Assembly: GCF_001509485.1 (NCBI RefSeq)
Contig: NZ_LLZI01000202.1
Coordinates: forward strand, 54,801-118,800
Length of the DNA stretch: 64,000 nucleotides
Source: Streptomyces sp. NRRL F-4489
Lineage (GTDB): Bacteria > Actinomycetota > Actinomycetes > Streptomycetales > Streptomycetaceae
Direction of reading: 5' to 3'
A program made the position numbers and the translations under genes. The notes below the pieces were generated by a model, which did not search any database, was not told the origin of the DNA, and saw only the letters and a list, made by a program, of their open reading frames with translations. Of the stretch, positions 56,412-64,000 are shown piece by piece (position 1 is the stretch's first letter; each line of letters starts with the position of its first letter).

Positions 56412-58268
56412 TCAGTCGTCTTCGCCGTCGCCGAAGTCGGGACGCACGCCCCGGGCGGCCATCACCTCGTCGTTGGAGGTGCCGGCGGCGACCATCGGCC
56501 ACACCTGGGCGTCCTCGTGGACGATGAAGTCCACCACGACCGGGCGGTCGTTGATGGCGTTGGCCTCCTCGATGACCTTGTCCAGCTCGGCGGGGTCCTC
56601 GCAGCGCAGCGCGGCGCAGCCCATCGCCTCGGCGAGCTTGACGAAGTCGGGGACGCGGGTGCCGCGGGCCTCGGGGTTGACGTCGTCGGGGCCGGAGTGC
56701 AGCACGGTGTTGGAGTAGCGCTGGTTGTAGAAGAGGGTCTGCCACTGGCGGACCATGCCCAGCGCGCCGTTGTTGATGATCGCGACCTTGATCGGGATGT
56801 TGTTCAGCGCGCAGGTGACCAGTTCCTGATTGGTCATCTGGAAGCAGCCGTCGCCGTCGATCGCCCAGACCGTGCGGTCCGGCTTGCCGGCCTTGGCGCC
56901 CATGGCGGCCGGCACGGCGTAGCCCATGGTGCCCGCGCCGCCGGAGTTCAGCCAGGTGGCGGGCTGCTCGTAGTCGATGAAGTGGGCGGCCCACATCTGG
57001 TGCTGGCCGACGCCGGCGGCGAAGATCGTGCCCTCCGGGGCGAGCTTGCCGATCCGCTGGATGACCTGCTGCGGGGAGAGGCTGCCGTCCTCCGGCAGGT
57101 CGTAGCCCAGCGGGTAGGTCTCGCGCCAGCGGTTGAGGTCCTTCCACCAGGCGGTGTAGTCGCCCTTGTGCCCGGCCTCGTGCTCGGCCTGGACCGCGAC
57201 GATCAGGTCGGCGATGACCTCGCGGGCGTCCCCGACGATCGGCACGTCCGCGGTGCGGTTCTTGCCGATCTCGGCGGGGTCGATATCGGCGTGCACGACC
57301 TTGGCGTACGGGGCGAACGAGTCGAGCTTGCCGGTGACCCGGTCGTCGAAGCGGGCGCCCAGGGTGATCAGCAGGTCGGACTTCTGGAGCGCGGCGACGG
57401 CGGTGACCGAGCCGTGCATACCGGGCATGCCCAGGTGCTGCGGGTGGGAGTCGGGGAAGGCGCCCAGCGCCATCAGGGTGGTGACGACCGGCGCGCCGGT
57501 CAGCTCGGCGAGGACCTTCAGCTCGGCGGTGGCGCCGGCCTTCAGCACGCCGCCGCCGACGTAGAGCACCGGGCGCCTGGACTCGGCGATCAGGCGGGCG
57601 GCCTCGCGGATCTGCTTGGCGTGCGGCTTGGTGACCGGGCGGTAGCCGGGCAGGTCGGTGTGCGGCGGCCAGACGAAGGTGGTCCGCGCCTGGAGGGCGT
57701 CCTTGGCGATGTCGACCAGGACCGGTCCGGGGCGGCCGCTGGAGGCGACGTGGAACGCCTCGGCGATCGTCTTGGGGATGTCGGCCGGGTCGGTGACCAG
57801 CCAGTTGTGCTTGGTGATCGGCATCGTGATGCCGCAGATGTCCGCCTCCTGGAAGGCGTCGGTGCCGATCGCCTTGGACGCGACCTGGCCGGTGATCGCG
57901 ACCAGCGGCACGGAGTCCATGTGCGCGTCGGCGATCGGGGTGACGAGGTTGGTGGCGCCCGGTCCGGACGTCGCCATGCAGACGCCGACCTTGCCGGTGG
58001 CCTGGGCGTAACCGGTGGCGGCGTGTCCCGCGCCCTGCTCGTGCCGCACCAGCACGTGCCGGACCTTCGAGGAGTCCATCATCGGGTCGTACGCCGGGAG
58101 GATGGCGCCGCCGGGGATGCCGAACACGGTGTCGGCCCCGACCTCCTCCAGCGAACGGATGAGGGACTGCGCGCCCGTGACGTGCTCGACGATCGCGGGC
58201 TGCTGCGATCCGCCGGAGTTACGGGCCCGCGGCTGCGGATGGTGGGCCCCGGTGGCCTGCTCGGTCAT
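56412..58268 (-). CDS. ilvB: Acetolactate synthase large (catalytic) subunit
   Basis: IlvB makes acetolactate or acetohydroxybutyrate from pyruvate using thiamine diphosphate and FAD. The 618-residue protein has the catalytic Glu in [20 protein letters not shown], the ThDP motif [14 protein letters not shown] ending with NN, and an FAD region with GMPGMHGS. The ATG at 58266-58268 ([10 protein letters not shown]) is preceded by GAAGAGACG. A leader peptide and terminator lie upstream (58325-58443), so transcription is probably attenuated by branched-chain amino acids. Confidence 0.97.
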   Translation of the reverse strand: MTEQATGAHHPQPRARNSGGSQQPAIVEHVTGAQSLIRSLEEVGADTVFGIPGGAILPAYDPMMDSSKVRHVLVRHEQGAGHAATGYAQATGKVGVCMATSGPGATNLVTPIADAHMDSVPLVAITGQVASKAIGTDAFQEADICGITMPITKHNWLVTDPADIPKTIAEAFHVASSGRPGPVLVDIAKDALQARTTFVWPPHTDLPGYRPVTKPHAKQIREAARLIAESRRPVLYVGGGVLKAGATAELKVLAELTGAPVVTTLMALGAFPDSHPQHLGMPGMHGSVTAVAALQKSDLLITLGARFDDRVTGKLDSFAPYAKVVHADIDPAEIGKNRTADVPIVGDAREVIADLIVAVQAEHEAGHKGDYTAWWKDLNRWRETYPLGYDLPEDGSLSPQQVIQRIGKLAPEGTIFAAGVGQHQMWAAHFIDYEQPATWLNSGGAGTMGYAVPAAMGAKAGKPDRTVWAIDGDGCFQMTNQELVTCALNNIPIKVAIINNGALGMVRQWQTLFYNQRYSNTVLHSGPDDVNPEARGTRVPDFVKLAEAMGCAALRCEDPAELDKVIEEANAINDRPVVVDFIVHEDAQVWPMVAAGTSNDEVMAARGVRPDFGDGEDD

Positions 58269-58324
58269 CTGCGTCTCTTCTCGAAGCTGAGGGTTTTGAC
58301 GGGATTTGTGAGGTTGCTGTGCAA

Positions 58325-58359
58325 CAAAAAACCCCTCGTGCCGTGAGGCAAGCGAGGGG
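58325..58359 (-). terminator. Attenuator terminator upstream of ilvB
   Basis: A 7-bp stem CCCCTCG/CGAGGGG with a 14-base loop, followed by TTTTTTT on the minus strand. It lies 57 bases upstream of ilvB and 42 bases after the leader peptide stop. Confidence 0.85.
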
Positions 58360-58401
58360 AGCGCGCCGGTGTGGTCAGCTGGGTTCGTCAGGGGCCCAGC
58401 T

Positions 58402-58443
58402 TCAGCCGACGCGCTGTCCAAGTACGAGAATTCGGGTGCGCAT
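58402..58443 (-). CDS. ilvB leader peptide (ILVL codons)
   Basis: A 13-residue frame [13 protein letters not shown] contains consecutive Ile-Leu-Val-Leu codons, three of them (ATT, GTA, CTT) rare in this genome. This matches the classical ilvB leader peptide of actinobacteria, where stalling at these codons prevents the downstream terminator. It lies 34 bases after the stop of the upstream GGDEF/EAL gene, so the promoter probably overlaps that gene's end. Confidence 0.85.
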   Translation of the reverse strand: MRTRILVLGQRVG

Positions 58444-58476
58444 GGCACTGACCCTCCCCCTCCCGCGCACCGAGTG

Positions 58477-61398
58477 TCAAGTGGGTGGGACGGAGGTCTC
58501 ACTATTTGGGCGCAACGGGGGACCGACCAGCGTCTCCGGACCGGCCACCGCCGCGTGCCCGACCGGGCGGCTGCCGCTGAGCACCACCGCCCGGCCCTGG
58601 CCCGCCAGATCGGGCACCGGATAGCTGCCGCGGGTCAGCGCCCGGCGCAGCCGCGGTTCGTCCAGCGGACCGGAGAACGCCAGACCCATCCCATGGGTGC
58701 ACCCCATCGAGCGCAGCGCGAGCACCTGTTCGGGCAGATCGACGCCCTCGGCGACGGAGTGCATGCCGAGGTCGGAGGCGATCCGCAGCAGCCCCGCGGT
58801 GATCTTGTGGACCCGCGGCGACTCGACCACACCGTCGATCAGCCCGCGGTCCAGCCGCAGGATGTCGATGGGCAGCCGGCGCAGCGCGGTCATCGCGGCG
58901 GACCCGCTGCCGAAGCCGTCCAGCGCGGTCCGTACGCCCAGCCGGCGCAGCGCCACCAGGCGGCGCTCCAGGTCGTCCAGCGGGACGCGGGGGTCGCTCT
59001 CGGACAGCTCCAGGACCAGGGACCGGGAGGGCAGGCCGTGGCGGGCCAGCAGCGCCTCGATGGCCTTGGGGGTCAGCGCGCGGTCCAGCAGCCGGCGGGC
59101 GGAGAGCCGGACCGCCACCGGGGCCTTGTGGCCGGCGCGGTGCCGGGCGGCGGCCTGCGCCACCGCCTCCTCCAGCTGCCAGCGGCCCAGCTCCGCGGCG
59201 CGCTCACCGCCCTCGTCGGTGAGCCGCCCGCGGTCGCCGACCCGCAGGAACTCGGCCGGGGTGAACAGGATGCCCTCCGCGGACCGCCAGCGGGCGTGCG
59301 CGGCGACCGCGGTGATCCGGCCGCTGGCCAGCTCGACGACGGGCTGGTGCAGCAGGGTGAACTCGCCGTCCTGGAGGGCGGTGCGGAGCTTTCCGGCCAG
59401 CTCGGCGCGGTGCGCGACCTCGTCCTGCATCTGCGGGGCGTAGAGCTCGACCCGGCCCTTGCCGGCCTGCTTGGCGCGGTACATGGCGAGGTCGGCGTTG
59501 CGCAGCAGCCCGGCGGGGCTGACGCCGGGCTCGGCGAAGGCGACGCCGATACTGGCCGCGACCCGGACGTCGCGGCCGTCGATGCGGTACGGCTCGGACA
59601 GGCGCACCCGCAGCCGGTCCGCGATCTCCAGGATGCGGAACTCCCGGGCCGCGCGGTCGCGGGTGCCGTCGCCGGTGATCAGCGCGGCGAACTCGTCGCC
59701 GCCGAGGCGGGCGGCTATGTCCCCGGCCCGCACCGACTCGGCCAGCCGGCGGGCCGCCTGGATCAGCAGTTCGTCGCCCGCCTGGTGGCCGATGGTGTCG
59801 TTGACCTGCTTGAAGCCGTCGAGGTCGATGTAGAGCACGGCGGTGTCGAGGTCGCTGGCCCGGCGGCCGGTGACGGCCTTGGTGACCCGCTCGGTGAACA
59901 GCGCGCGGTTGGGCAGGTCGGTGAGCGCGTCGTGCGAGGCGTTGTGCTGGAGCTGGGCCTGGAGGCGGACGCGCTCGGTGACGTCGCGGGAGTTGAAGAT
60001 CAGGCCGCCGTGGTGGCGGTTGACCGTGGACTCGACGTTCAGCCAGCCGTCGCCGCCGGCGCGCCGGCCGCCGGCCCGGAAGCGGCACTCGATCCGGGTG
60101 GTCGGCTCGGCCTCCGGGGAGGCGGCGAGGAAGCGGCGGACCTCGTGGACCACGCGCCCCAGGTCCTCGGGGTGGATCAGCGAGGCCAGCTCGGAGCCGA
60201 CCAGTTCGTCGGCGTCGCGGCCGTAGACCCCGGCGGCGGCCGGGCTGACGTAGCGCAGCACACCGGTGGGGGCGGCGATCATGATGACGTCGCTGGAGCC
60301 CTGGACCAGGGAGCGGAAGTGGTTCTCCTTCTGCGCGAGTTCCTGGGTCAGGGTGATGTTGTCGAGCAGCATGATGCCCTGCCGGACGACCAGCGCCAGC
60401 ACCACCGCGCAGCCGGTGAAGAGCACCACGCGGTCGATCCGGCGCCCGTCCAGGACGTTGGTCAGGATGCCCAGCGTGCAGACCGCGGCGGCCAGATACG
60501 GCGTCAGGGCGGCCAGCGAGCCGGCGATGGGGCGGCTGCCGGGCGGCGGCTGCGGGCGGCGGGCCGCCTGCTCCGCGCCCGCGCCGCGCGGCTCGGCGCC
60601 CGTCCGGCGGCCCACCCACGGGGCGTACGCCAGCAGCATCGAGCCGGCGAACCAGCCGGCGTCCAGGATCTGCCCGGAGCGGTAGTGCTCGTGCAGCAGC
60701 GGGGAGCTGAACAGGGCGTCGCACAGCACCGTCAGGGCCAGCGCGGCGATCGCGGTGTTGATCGCCGAGCGGTGCACCGACGAGCGCCGGAAGTGCAGCA
60801 CCAGGACCATGCTGACCAGGACGATGTCCAGCAGCGGGTAGGCCAGCGAGAGCGCGCTGCGGGCGACCGTGCGGCCCTGGAAGTGCGCGGTGTGCGCGAG
60901 CGCCAGGCTCCAGGAGAGCGTCAGCAGCGACCCGGCGATCAGCCAGGCGTCCAGGCCCAGGCAGATCCACCCGGCCTTGGTCACCGGCCGTTTGGCGAGC
61001 ACCAGCAGGCCGACGATGGCCGGCGGGGCGAACAGCAGGAAGCAGAAGTCGGCCAGCGACGGGGTCGGCACGGCGGCGCCGCGCACGACCTCGTACCAGC
61101 CCCAGACGCCGTTGCCGAGGCCGGCCATGCCGGAGGAGACCGCGAACAGCGTCCAGGCCGGGCGGAAGGGCGTGGCGTACCGGCGGGCGTACAGACCGCA
61201 GGAGACGGCCGCCACGAGGGCCGCCACGCTGAGGCCGAAGTCCCCCATCACCATGGCGATCACGGGTGACCCCCAGCCGGCCGCGGAGCCGACCGCGTAG
61301 CCGCCGCAGACGACGGCGAGCACCACTTGCGGCACCGGGCTCGGGGAACCACCGGTCCGCGCGGGGGGCCTGGAGAGCATCGCCCCGGGCGCGGTCAC
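58477..61398 (-). CDS. Membrane GGDEF/EAL protein with PAS domain
   Basis: A 973-residue c-di-GMP protein, possibly the Streptomyces CdgC type (from memory). About nine membrane helices fill residues 15-345. A PAS domain follows ([39 protein letters not shown]). GGDEF is intact near residue 565 ([14 protein letters not shown]) with an RAGD inhibitory site five residues before it, so it probably makes c-di-GMP. The EAL domain is degenerate: the EAL motif reads AHA near residue 700 and DDFG becomes DGFG, so phosphodiesterase activity is doubtful. The GTG at 61396-61398 follows GGGAGAG; an ATG is six residues on. Confidence 0.92.
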   Translation of the reverse strand: MTAPGAMLSRPPARTGGSPSPVPQVVLAVVCGGYAVGSAAGWGSPVIAMVMGDFGLSVAALVAAVSCGLYARRYATPFRPAWTLFAVSSGMAGLGNGVWGWYEVVRGAAVPTPSLADFCFLLFAPPAIVGLLVLAKRPVTKAGWICLGLDAWLIAGSLLTLSWSLALAHTAHFQGRTVARSALSLAYPLLDIVLVSMVLVLHFRRSSVHRSAINTAIAALALTVLCDALFSSPLLHEHYRSGQILDAGWFAGSMLLAYAPWVGRRTGAEPRGAGAEQAARRPQPPPGSRPIAGSLAALTPYLAAAVCTLGILTNVLDGRRIDRVVLFTGCAVVLALVVRQGIMLLDNITLTQELAQKENHFRSLVQGSSDVIMIAAPTGVLRYVSPAAAGVYGRDADELVGSELASLIHPEDLGRVVHEVRRFLAASPEAEPTTRIECRFRAGGRRAGGDGWLNVESTVNRHHGGLIFNSRDVTERVRLQAQLQHNASHDALTDLPNRALFTERVTKAVTGRRASDLDTAVLYIDLDGFKQVNDTIGHQAGDELLIQAARRLAESVRAGDIAARLGGDEFAALITGDGTRDRAAREFRILEIADRLRVRLSEPYRIDGRDVRVAASIGVAFAEPGVSPAGLLRNADLAMYRAKQAGKGRVELYAPQMQDEVAHRAELAGKLRTALQDGEFTLLHQPVVELASGRITAVAAHARWRSAEGILFTPAEFLRVGDRGRLTDEGGERAAELGRWQLEEAVAQAAARHRAGHKAPVAVRLSARRLLDRALTPKAIEALLARHGLPSRSLVLELSESDPRVPLDDLERRLVALRRLGVRTALDGFGSGSAAMTALRRLPIDILRLDRGLIDGVVESPRVHKITAGLLRIASDLGMHSVAEGVDLPEQVLALRSMGCTHGMGLAFSGPLDEPRLRRALTRGSYPVPDLAGQGRAVVLSGSRPVGHAAVAGPETLVGPPLRPNSETSVPPT

Positions 61399-61671
61399 CG
61401 TTCTCTCCCGTTCTTCCGCGCCGGGCCGCGCCGGGAACGGTGCGTCCGGGGTCCCGGCGGCATGGCCGCGGGTGCTCGTGGATCGCGCGTCTCGCGGATC
61501 ATCCCTCGGCAGTACATCGCCCGTCGCCCCCCTCGGTTCCGGATCTTTCGTAGCGCGCCGTGACGATCCCGGCGCGTCCCCGCTCGGGACGATACACCAG
61601 ATCGGTCACTCAGCGACATAGCACCTCTACGGAGCGTAACGGGGGGGCGCTTTTGGATACGGAGAGCAGCC

Positions 61672-62670
61672 CTACGGCCTCGTAGCGCGATCCACTCCGG
61701 ATTCCGCTGCCGTGGCGATCACGTTCCGGACCGGCTCGCCGGCCGCGAAAAGCGCCAACTGACCGCGCAGCAGCCGCTTCGCACGGGGCAGGAAGGCAGA
61801 GCTGGGGCCGCCGACGTGTGGAGTGATGAGCACGCCGGGAGCGTGCCACAGCGGATGGCCGGCGGGGAGGGGTTCCGGATCGGTGACGTCGAGGGCGGCG
61901 CGGAGCCGGCCGGACTCGAGTTCGACGAGGAGCGCGGCGGTGTCCACGACCGGGCCGCGGGCGACGTTCACCAGCAGCGCGCCGTCCTTCATCCGGGCCA
62001 GGAAATCCCGTCCGACCAGGCCATGTGTCGTTTCGGTGAGCGGCGTGACGAGGATGACGACGTCCGCGGCCGGCAAGAGGGCGGTCAGCTCGGAGAGTGG
62101 ATGCACCGGACCGCGCACGGTGTCACGAGAGGTGCGCGCGATGCGCATGACCCGCGCGCACTCAAAAGGCGTGAGCCGGTCCTCGATGGCACTGCCGATC
62201 GAACCATAGCCCACAATGAGGACCGACTTGTCGGCGAGCGCCGGCCGGAAATCGGGCCGCCACGCGCCCGCGTCCTGGGCCCGGACGAACTCCGGGATGC
62301 CGCGCAGCGCCGCCAGCGTCAGGGTGAGCGCCAGCTCGGCGGTGCTGGCGTCGTGCAGTCCGCGCGCGTTGCACAACCGCGCACCGGTCGGCATCAGCGC
62401 GAGCCCCGGGAGGATGTGCTCGACCCCGGCGGTGAGCGTCTGCACCACCCGGACCCGGCTCATCCGCTCCAGGGGGCGCAGGCAGACGTCGGCGGGCTTC
62501 ATGTACGGGACCGCGTAGAAGACGCACCGGGCCGGGTCCGCGGGGTAGTCGGGGCCGGCGTCCCAGTGGACGTAACGGAAGCCGCCGGGAAGGCCGTCGA
62601 TCCCGTCGGGCGGGATCGGGAGCCAGACGTCGCCGGCGCCGGCGGTGGTCTGCGGGTCTGCTGTTGCCAT
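61672..62670 (-). CDS. D-2-hydroxyacid dehydrogenase family protein
   Basis: A 332-residue NAD-dependent dehydrogenase of the D-isomer 2-hydroxyacid family. VIVGYGSIGSAIEDRL is the nucleotide site, and VARGPVVDTAALLVELESGRL and TPHVGGPSSAF (catalytic His) are typical. The substrate is not clear. It is divergent from the aldo/keto reductase, with 88 bases between starts, so the two may be co-regulated. Confidence 0.9.
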   Translation of the reverse strand: MATADPQTTAGAGDVWLPIPPDGIDGLPGGFRYVHWDAGPDYPADPARCVFYAVPYMKPADVCLRPLERMSRVRVVQTLTAGVEHILPGLALMPTGARLCNARGLHDASTAELALTLTLAALRGIPEFVRAQDAGAWRPDFRPALADKSVLIVGYGSIGSAIEDRLTPFECARVMRIARTSRDTVRGPVHPLSELTALLPAADVVILVTPLTETTHGLVGRDFLARMKDGALLVNVARGPVVDTAALLVELESGRLRAALDVTDPEPLPAGHPLWHAPGVLITPHVGGPSSAFLPRAKRLLRGQLALFAAGEPVRNVIATAAESGVDRATRP

Positions 62671-62758
62671 GGCCCGAGGCTATGCGAAGAGGCGTTTGGT
62701 TCAGACGTTAGTTTGGTCTGGCCCTTGATCGGGGGCGAGGGGACGGAGGCACGACCAG

Positions 62759-63841
62759 GTGGAGCGCAGGACAATCGGCGCGGCGGCCCTGGAGGTGGGC
62801 GCGATCGGCCTCGGCTGCATGCCGATGAGCTGGGGGTACAGCGCGTCGCAGCGCAGCGGGGAGGGGTCGCTGCGGGCGCTGCACGCCGCGCTGGACCGGG
62901 GGTGCAGCCTGCTGGACACCGCCGACATGTACGGCCCGTTCACCAACGAGCTGCTGGTGGGGCGGGTCCTGAAGGAGCGGCGCGAGGACGCCTTCGTCTC
63001 GACCAAGTGCGGGCTGCTGGCCGGGGATCAGCACATCGTCGCCAACGGGCGGCCCGGCTACATCAAGCGGGCCTGCGACGCCTCGCTGCGCCGGCTCCAG
63101 ACCGACCGCATCGACCTCTACCAGCTCCACCGCGCGGACCCCGAGGTGCCCATCGAGGAGACCTGGGGGGCGATGGCGGAGCTGGTGGCGGCCGGGAAGG
63201 TGCGGGCGCTGGGGCTGTGCGCGGTGGGGGCGCGGGCGGCGCGGCAGCCGCGGTCCCTCCGGGCCGGGGGGCCGAGCTACCGTGCCGGGGCCGGTGCCGG
63301 GTCCGGTGCCGGCCCCGGGTCCGGTGTTCGCGGGCCGCGGCGGTCGCGGCTGCACGACGGCACGTTGCGCCAACTGGAGCGCGTGCAGCAGGTGTTCCCG
63401 GTCAGCAGCGTGCAGGCGGAGCTGTCGGTGTGGTCGCCGGAGGCGCTGGTGGAGCTGCTGCCGTGGTGCGAGTCGCGCGGCGTCGGCCTGCTGGCCGCGA
63501 TGCCGCTCGGCAACGGGTTCCTGACCGGCACGCTCACCCCTGGGCAGGGGTTCGAACCGGAGGACATACGGGCCCGGCACCCGCGCTTCACCGCGGAGAT
63601 GATGGCCGCCAACCAGCCGGTCGTGGCCGGGCTGCGGCGGGTCGGCGCCCGCTACGGGGCCACGCCCGGGCAGGTGGCGCTGGCCTGGGTGCTGGCGCAG
63701 GGGCGGCATGTGGTGCCGGTGCCGGGGACGAAGAAGGAGCGGTGGGCGGTGCAGAACGCGAAGGCCGCGGAGCTGGTGTTGAGCGCGGAGGATCTGCGGG
63801 AGATTCGTGGGCTGCCGCCGGCTCGGGAGTCTTGGTACTAA
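62759..63841 (+). CDS. Aldo/keto reductase with Gly/Ala-rich insert
   Basis: A 360-residue aldo/keto reductase. The catalytic tetrad is present: Asp in SLLDTADMYGPFTNE with Tyr, Lys in FVSTKCGLL and His in LYQLHRADPEVPIEE. NADPH-binding motifs VGARYGATPGQVALAWVLAQG and VPVPGTKKERW follow. An insertion of about 40 residues rich in Gly, Ala and Arg (63226-63357) sits between LGLCAVG and GTLRQLERVQQ, not usual for the family, although the frame is continuous. The GTG at 62759 follows a GGAGG-like purine site. Confidence 0.9.
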   Translation: MERRTIGAAALEVGAIGLGCMPMSWGYSASQRSGEGSLRALHAALDRGCSLLDTADMYGPFTNELLVGRVLKERREDAFVSTKCGLLAGDQHIVANGRPGYIKRACDASLRRLQTDRIDLYQLHRADPEVPIEETWGAMAELVAAGKVRALGLCAVGARAARQPRSLRAGGPSYRAGAGAGSGAGPGSGVRGPRRSRLHDGTLRQLERVQQVFPVSSVQAELSVWSPEALVELLPWCESRGVGLLAAMPLGNGFLTGTLTPGQGFEPEDIRARHPRFTAEMMAANQPVVAGLRRVGARYGATPGQVALAWVLAQGRHVVPVPGTKKERWAVQNAKAAELVLSAEDLREIRGLPPARESWY

Positions 63842-63842
63842 C

Positions 63843-64000
63843 CGCTGCGCCTGGCTGGCTCCCCACGTGGTCGGCCGTCCCGCCGTTGGGGGCTTTTCTG
63901 GTGCGCCTGCGGCGCCGGTCCGCTGCGCTTGGCTGGCTTCCCACGTTGTCGGCTTTCCCGCCGTGGGTGGTTTTGCGCCTGCGGCGCCGGTCCGCTGCGC
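63843..64000. repeat. Tandem direct repeat after the aldo/keto reductase gene
   Basis: Two imperfect units (63843-63920 and 63921-63992, about 72 to 78 bases) begin CGCTGCGC, contain GGCTGGCT, CCCACGTTG-like and CCCGCCGT blocks and end TGCGCCTGCGGCGCCGGTC. A third unit starts at 63993 and runs off the window. Similar GC-rich CGCCTGCGGCG elements are scattered in Streptomyces intergenic regions (from memory). Confidence 0.75.

Overview
The window is chromosomal DNA of a Streptomyces-type actinomycete. It has very high GC with GC-biased third positions, many GTG starts, a HupS-type nucleoid protein with a lysine-rich tail, two 'conservons', an NdgR regulator, a small acyl-CoA carboxylase epsilon subunit, and F420 biosynthesis. 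From memory, the order resembles the core region of the S. coelicolor chromosome around SCO5511 to SCO5559. That match was not checked. I see no insertion sequence, integrase, prophage or CRISPR array.

Layout. 1-2.9 kb: PlsC acyltransferase (cut by the window edge), cofC, small hypothetical genes, hupS. 3-6 kb: leuCD divergent from ndgR over a near-perfect 21-bp inverted repeat. 6.1-9.8 kb: five tRNA genes (three Glu-CTC, two Gln-CTG), a HAD phosphatase, gltX, and an FAH-family enzyme overlapping gltX. 9.8-21 kb: a small repeat peptide and two tandem conservons (sensor-kinase-like CvnA, roadblock CvnB, DUF742 CvnC, GTPase CvnD). Both cvnB genes are frameshifted at the same spot. 21-26.8 kb: a secreted DUF4360 protein, two overlapping zinc-ribbon genes, accE-accB, and a Tat-exported polysaccharide lyase. 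26.9-30.2 kb: cimA, with what looks like an isoleucine attenuator, and an MFS transporter. 30.3-36.3 kb: TetR regulator, agmatine deiminase, urease-like UreC and UreAB, divergent from an NCS1 permease. Three copies of a 17-bp operator-like sequence lie between them. 36.4-43.9 kb: ilvE, leuB, a metallophosphoesterase, and proline catabolism (proline dehydrogenase, pruA). 44-52.5 kb: PucR regulator and accessory genes (serine hydrolase, orphan aminotransferase, isochorismatase-like hydrolase, GlxA-type regulator, metallophosphoesterase, PRC-barrel/DUF2382 protein). 52.8-58.5 kb: serA, ilvC, ilvN and ilvB with a leader-peptide attenuator. 58.5-64 kb: a membrane GGDEF/EAL protein, a 2-hydroxyacid dehydrogenase, an aldo/keto reductase, and tandem intergenic repeats.

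How it fits together. Branched-chain amino acid synthesis dominates. cimA, leuCD and leuB can make 2-oxobutyrate from pyruvate. ilvBN and ilvC carry the common acetohydroxyacid pathway, and ilvE does the final transamination. Regulation combines NdgR at leuCD with two leader-peptide attenuators (ilvB and cimA). The non-discriminating GluRS typical of actinobacteria charges both tRNA-Glu and tRNA-Gln, and both tRNA species sit beside its gene. The 30-36 kb block looks like a nitrogen-scavenging unit for agmatine or ureides. Its UreC-like enzyme keeps the metal ligands but has a rewritten substrate loop.
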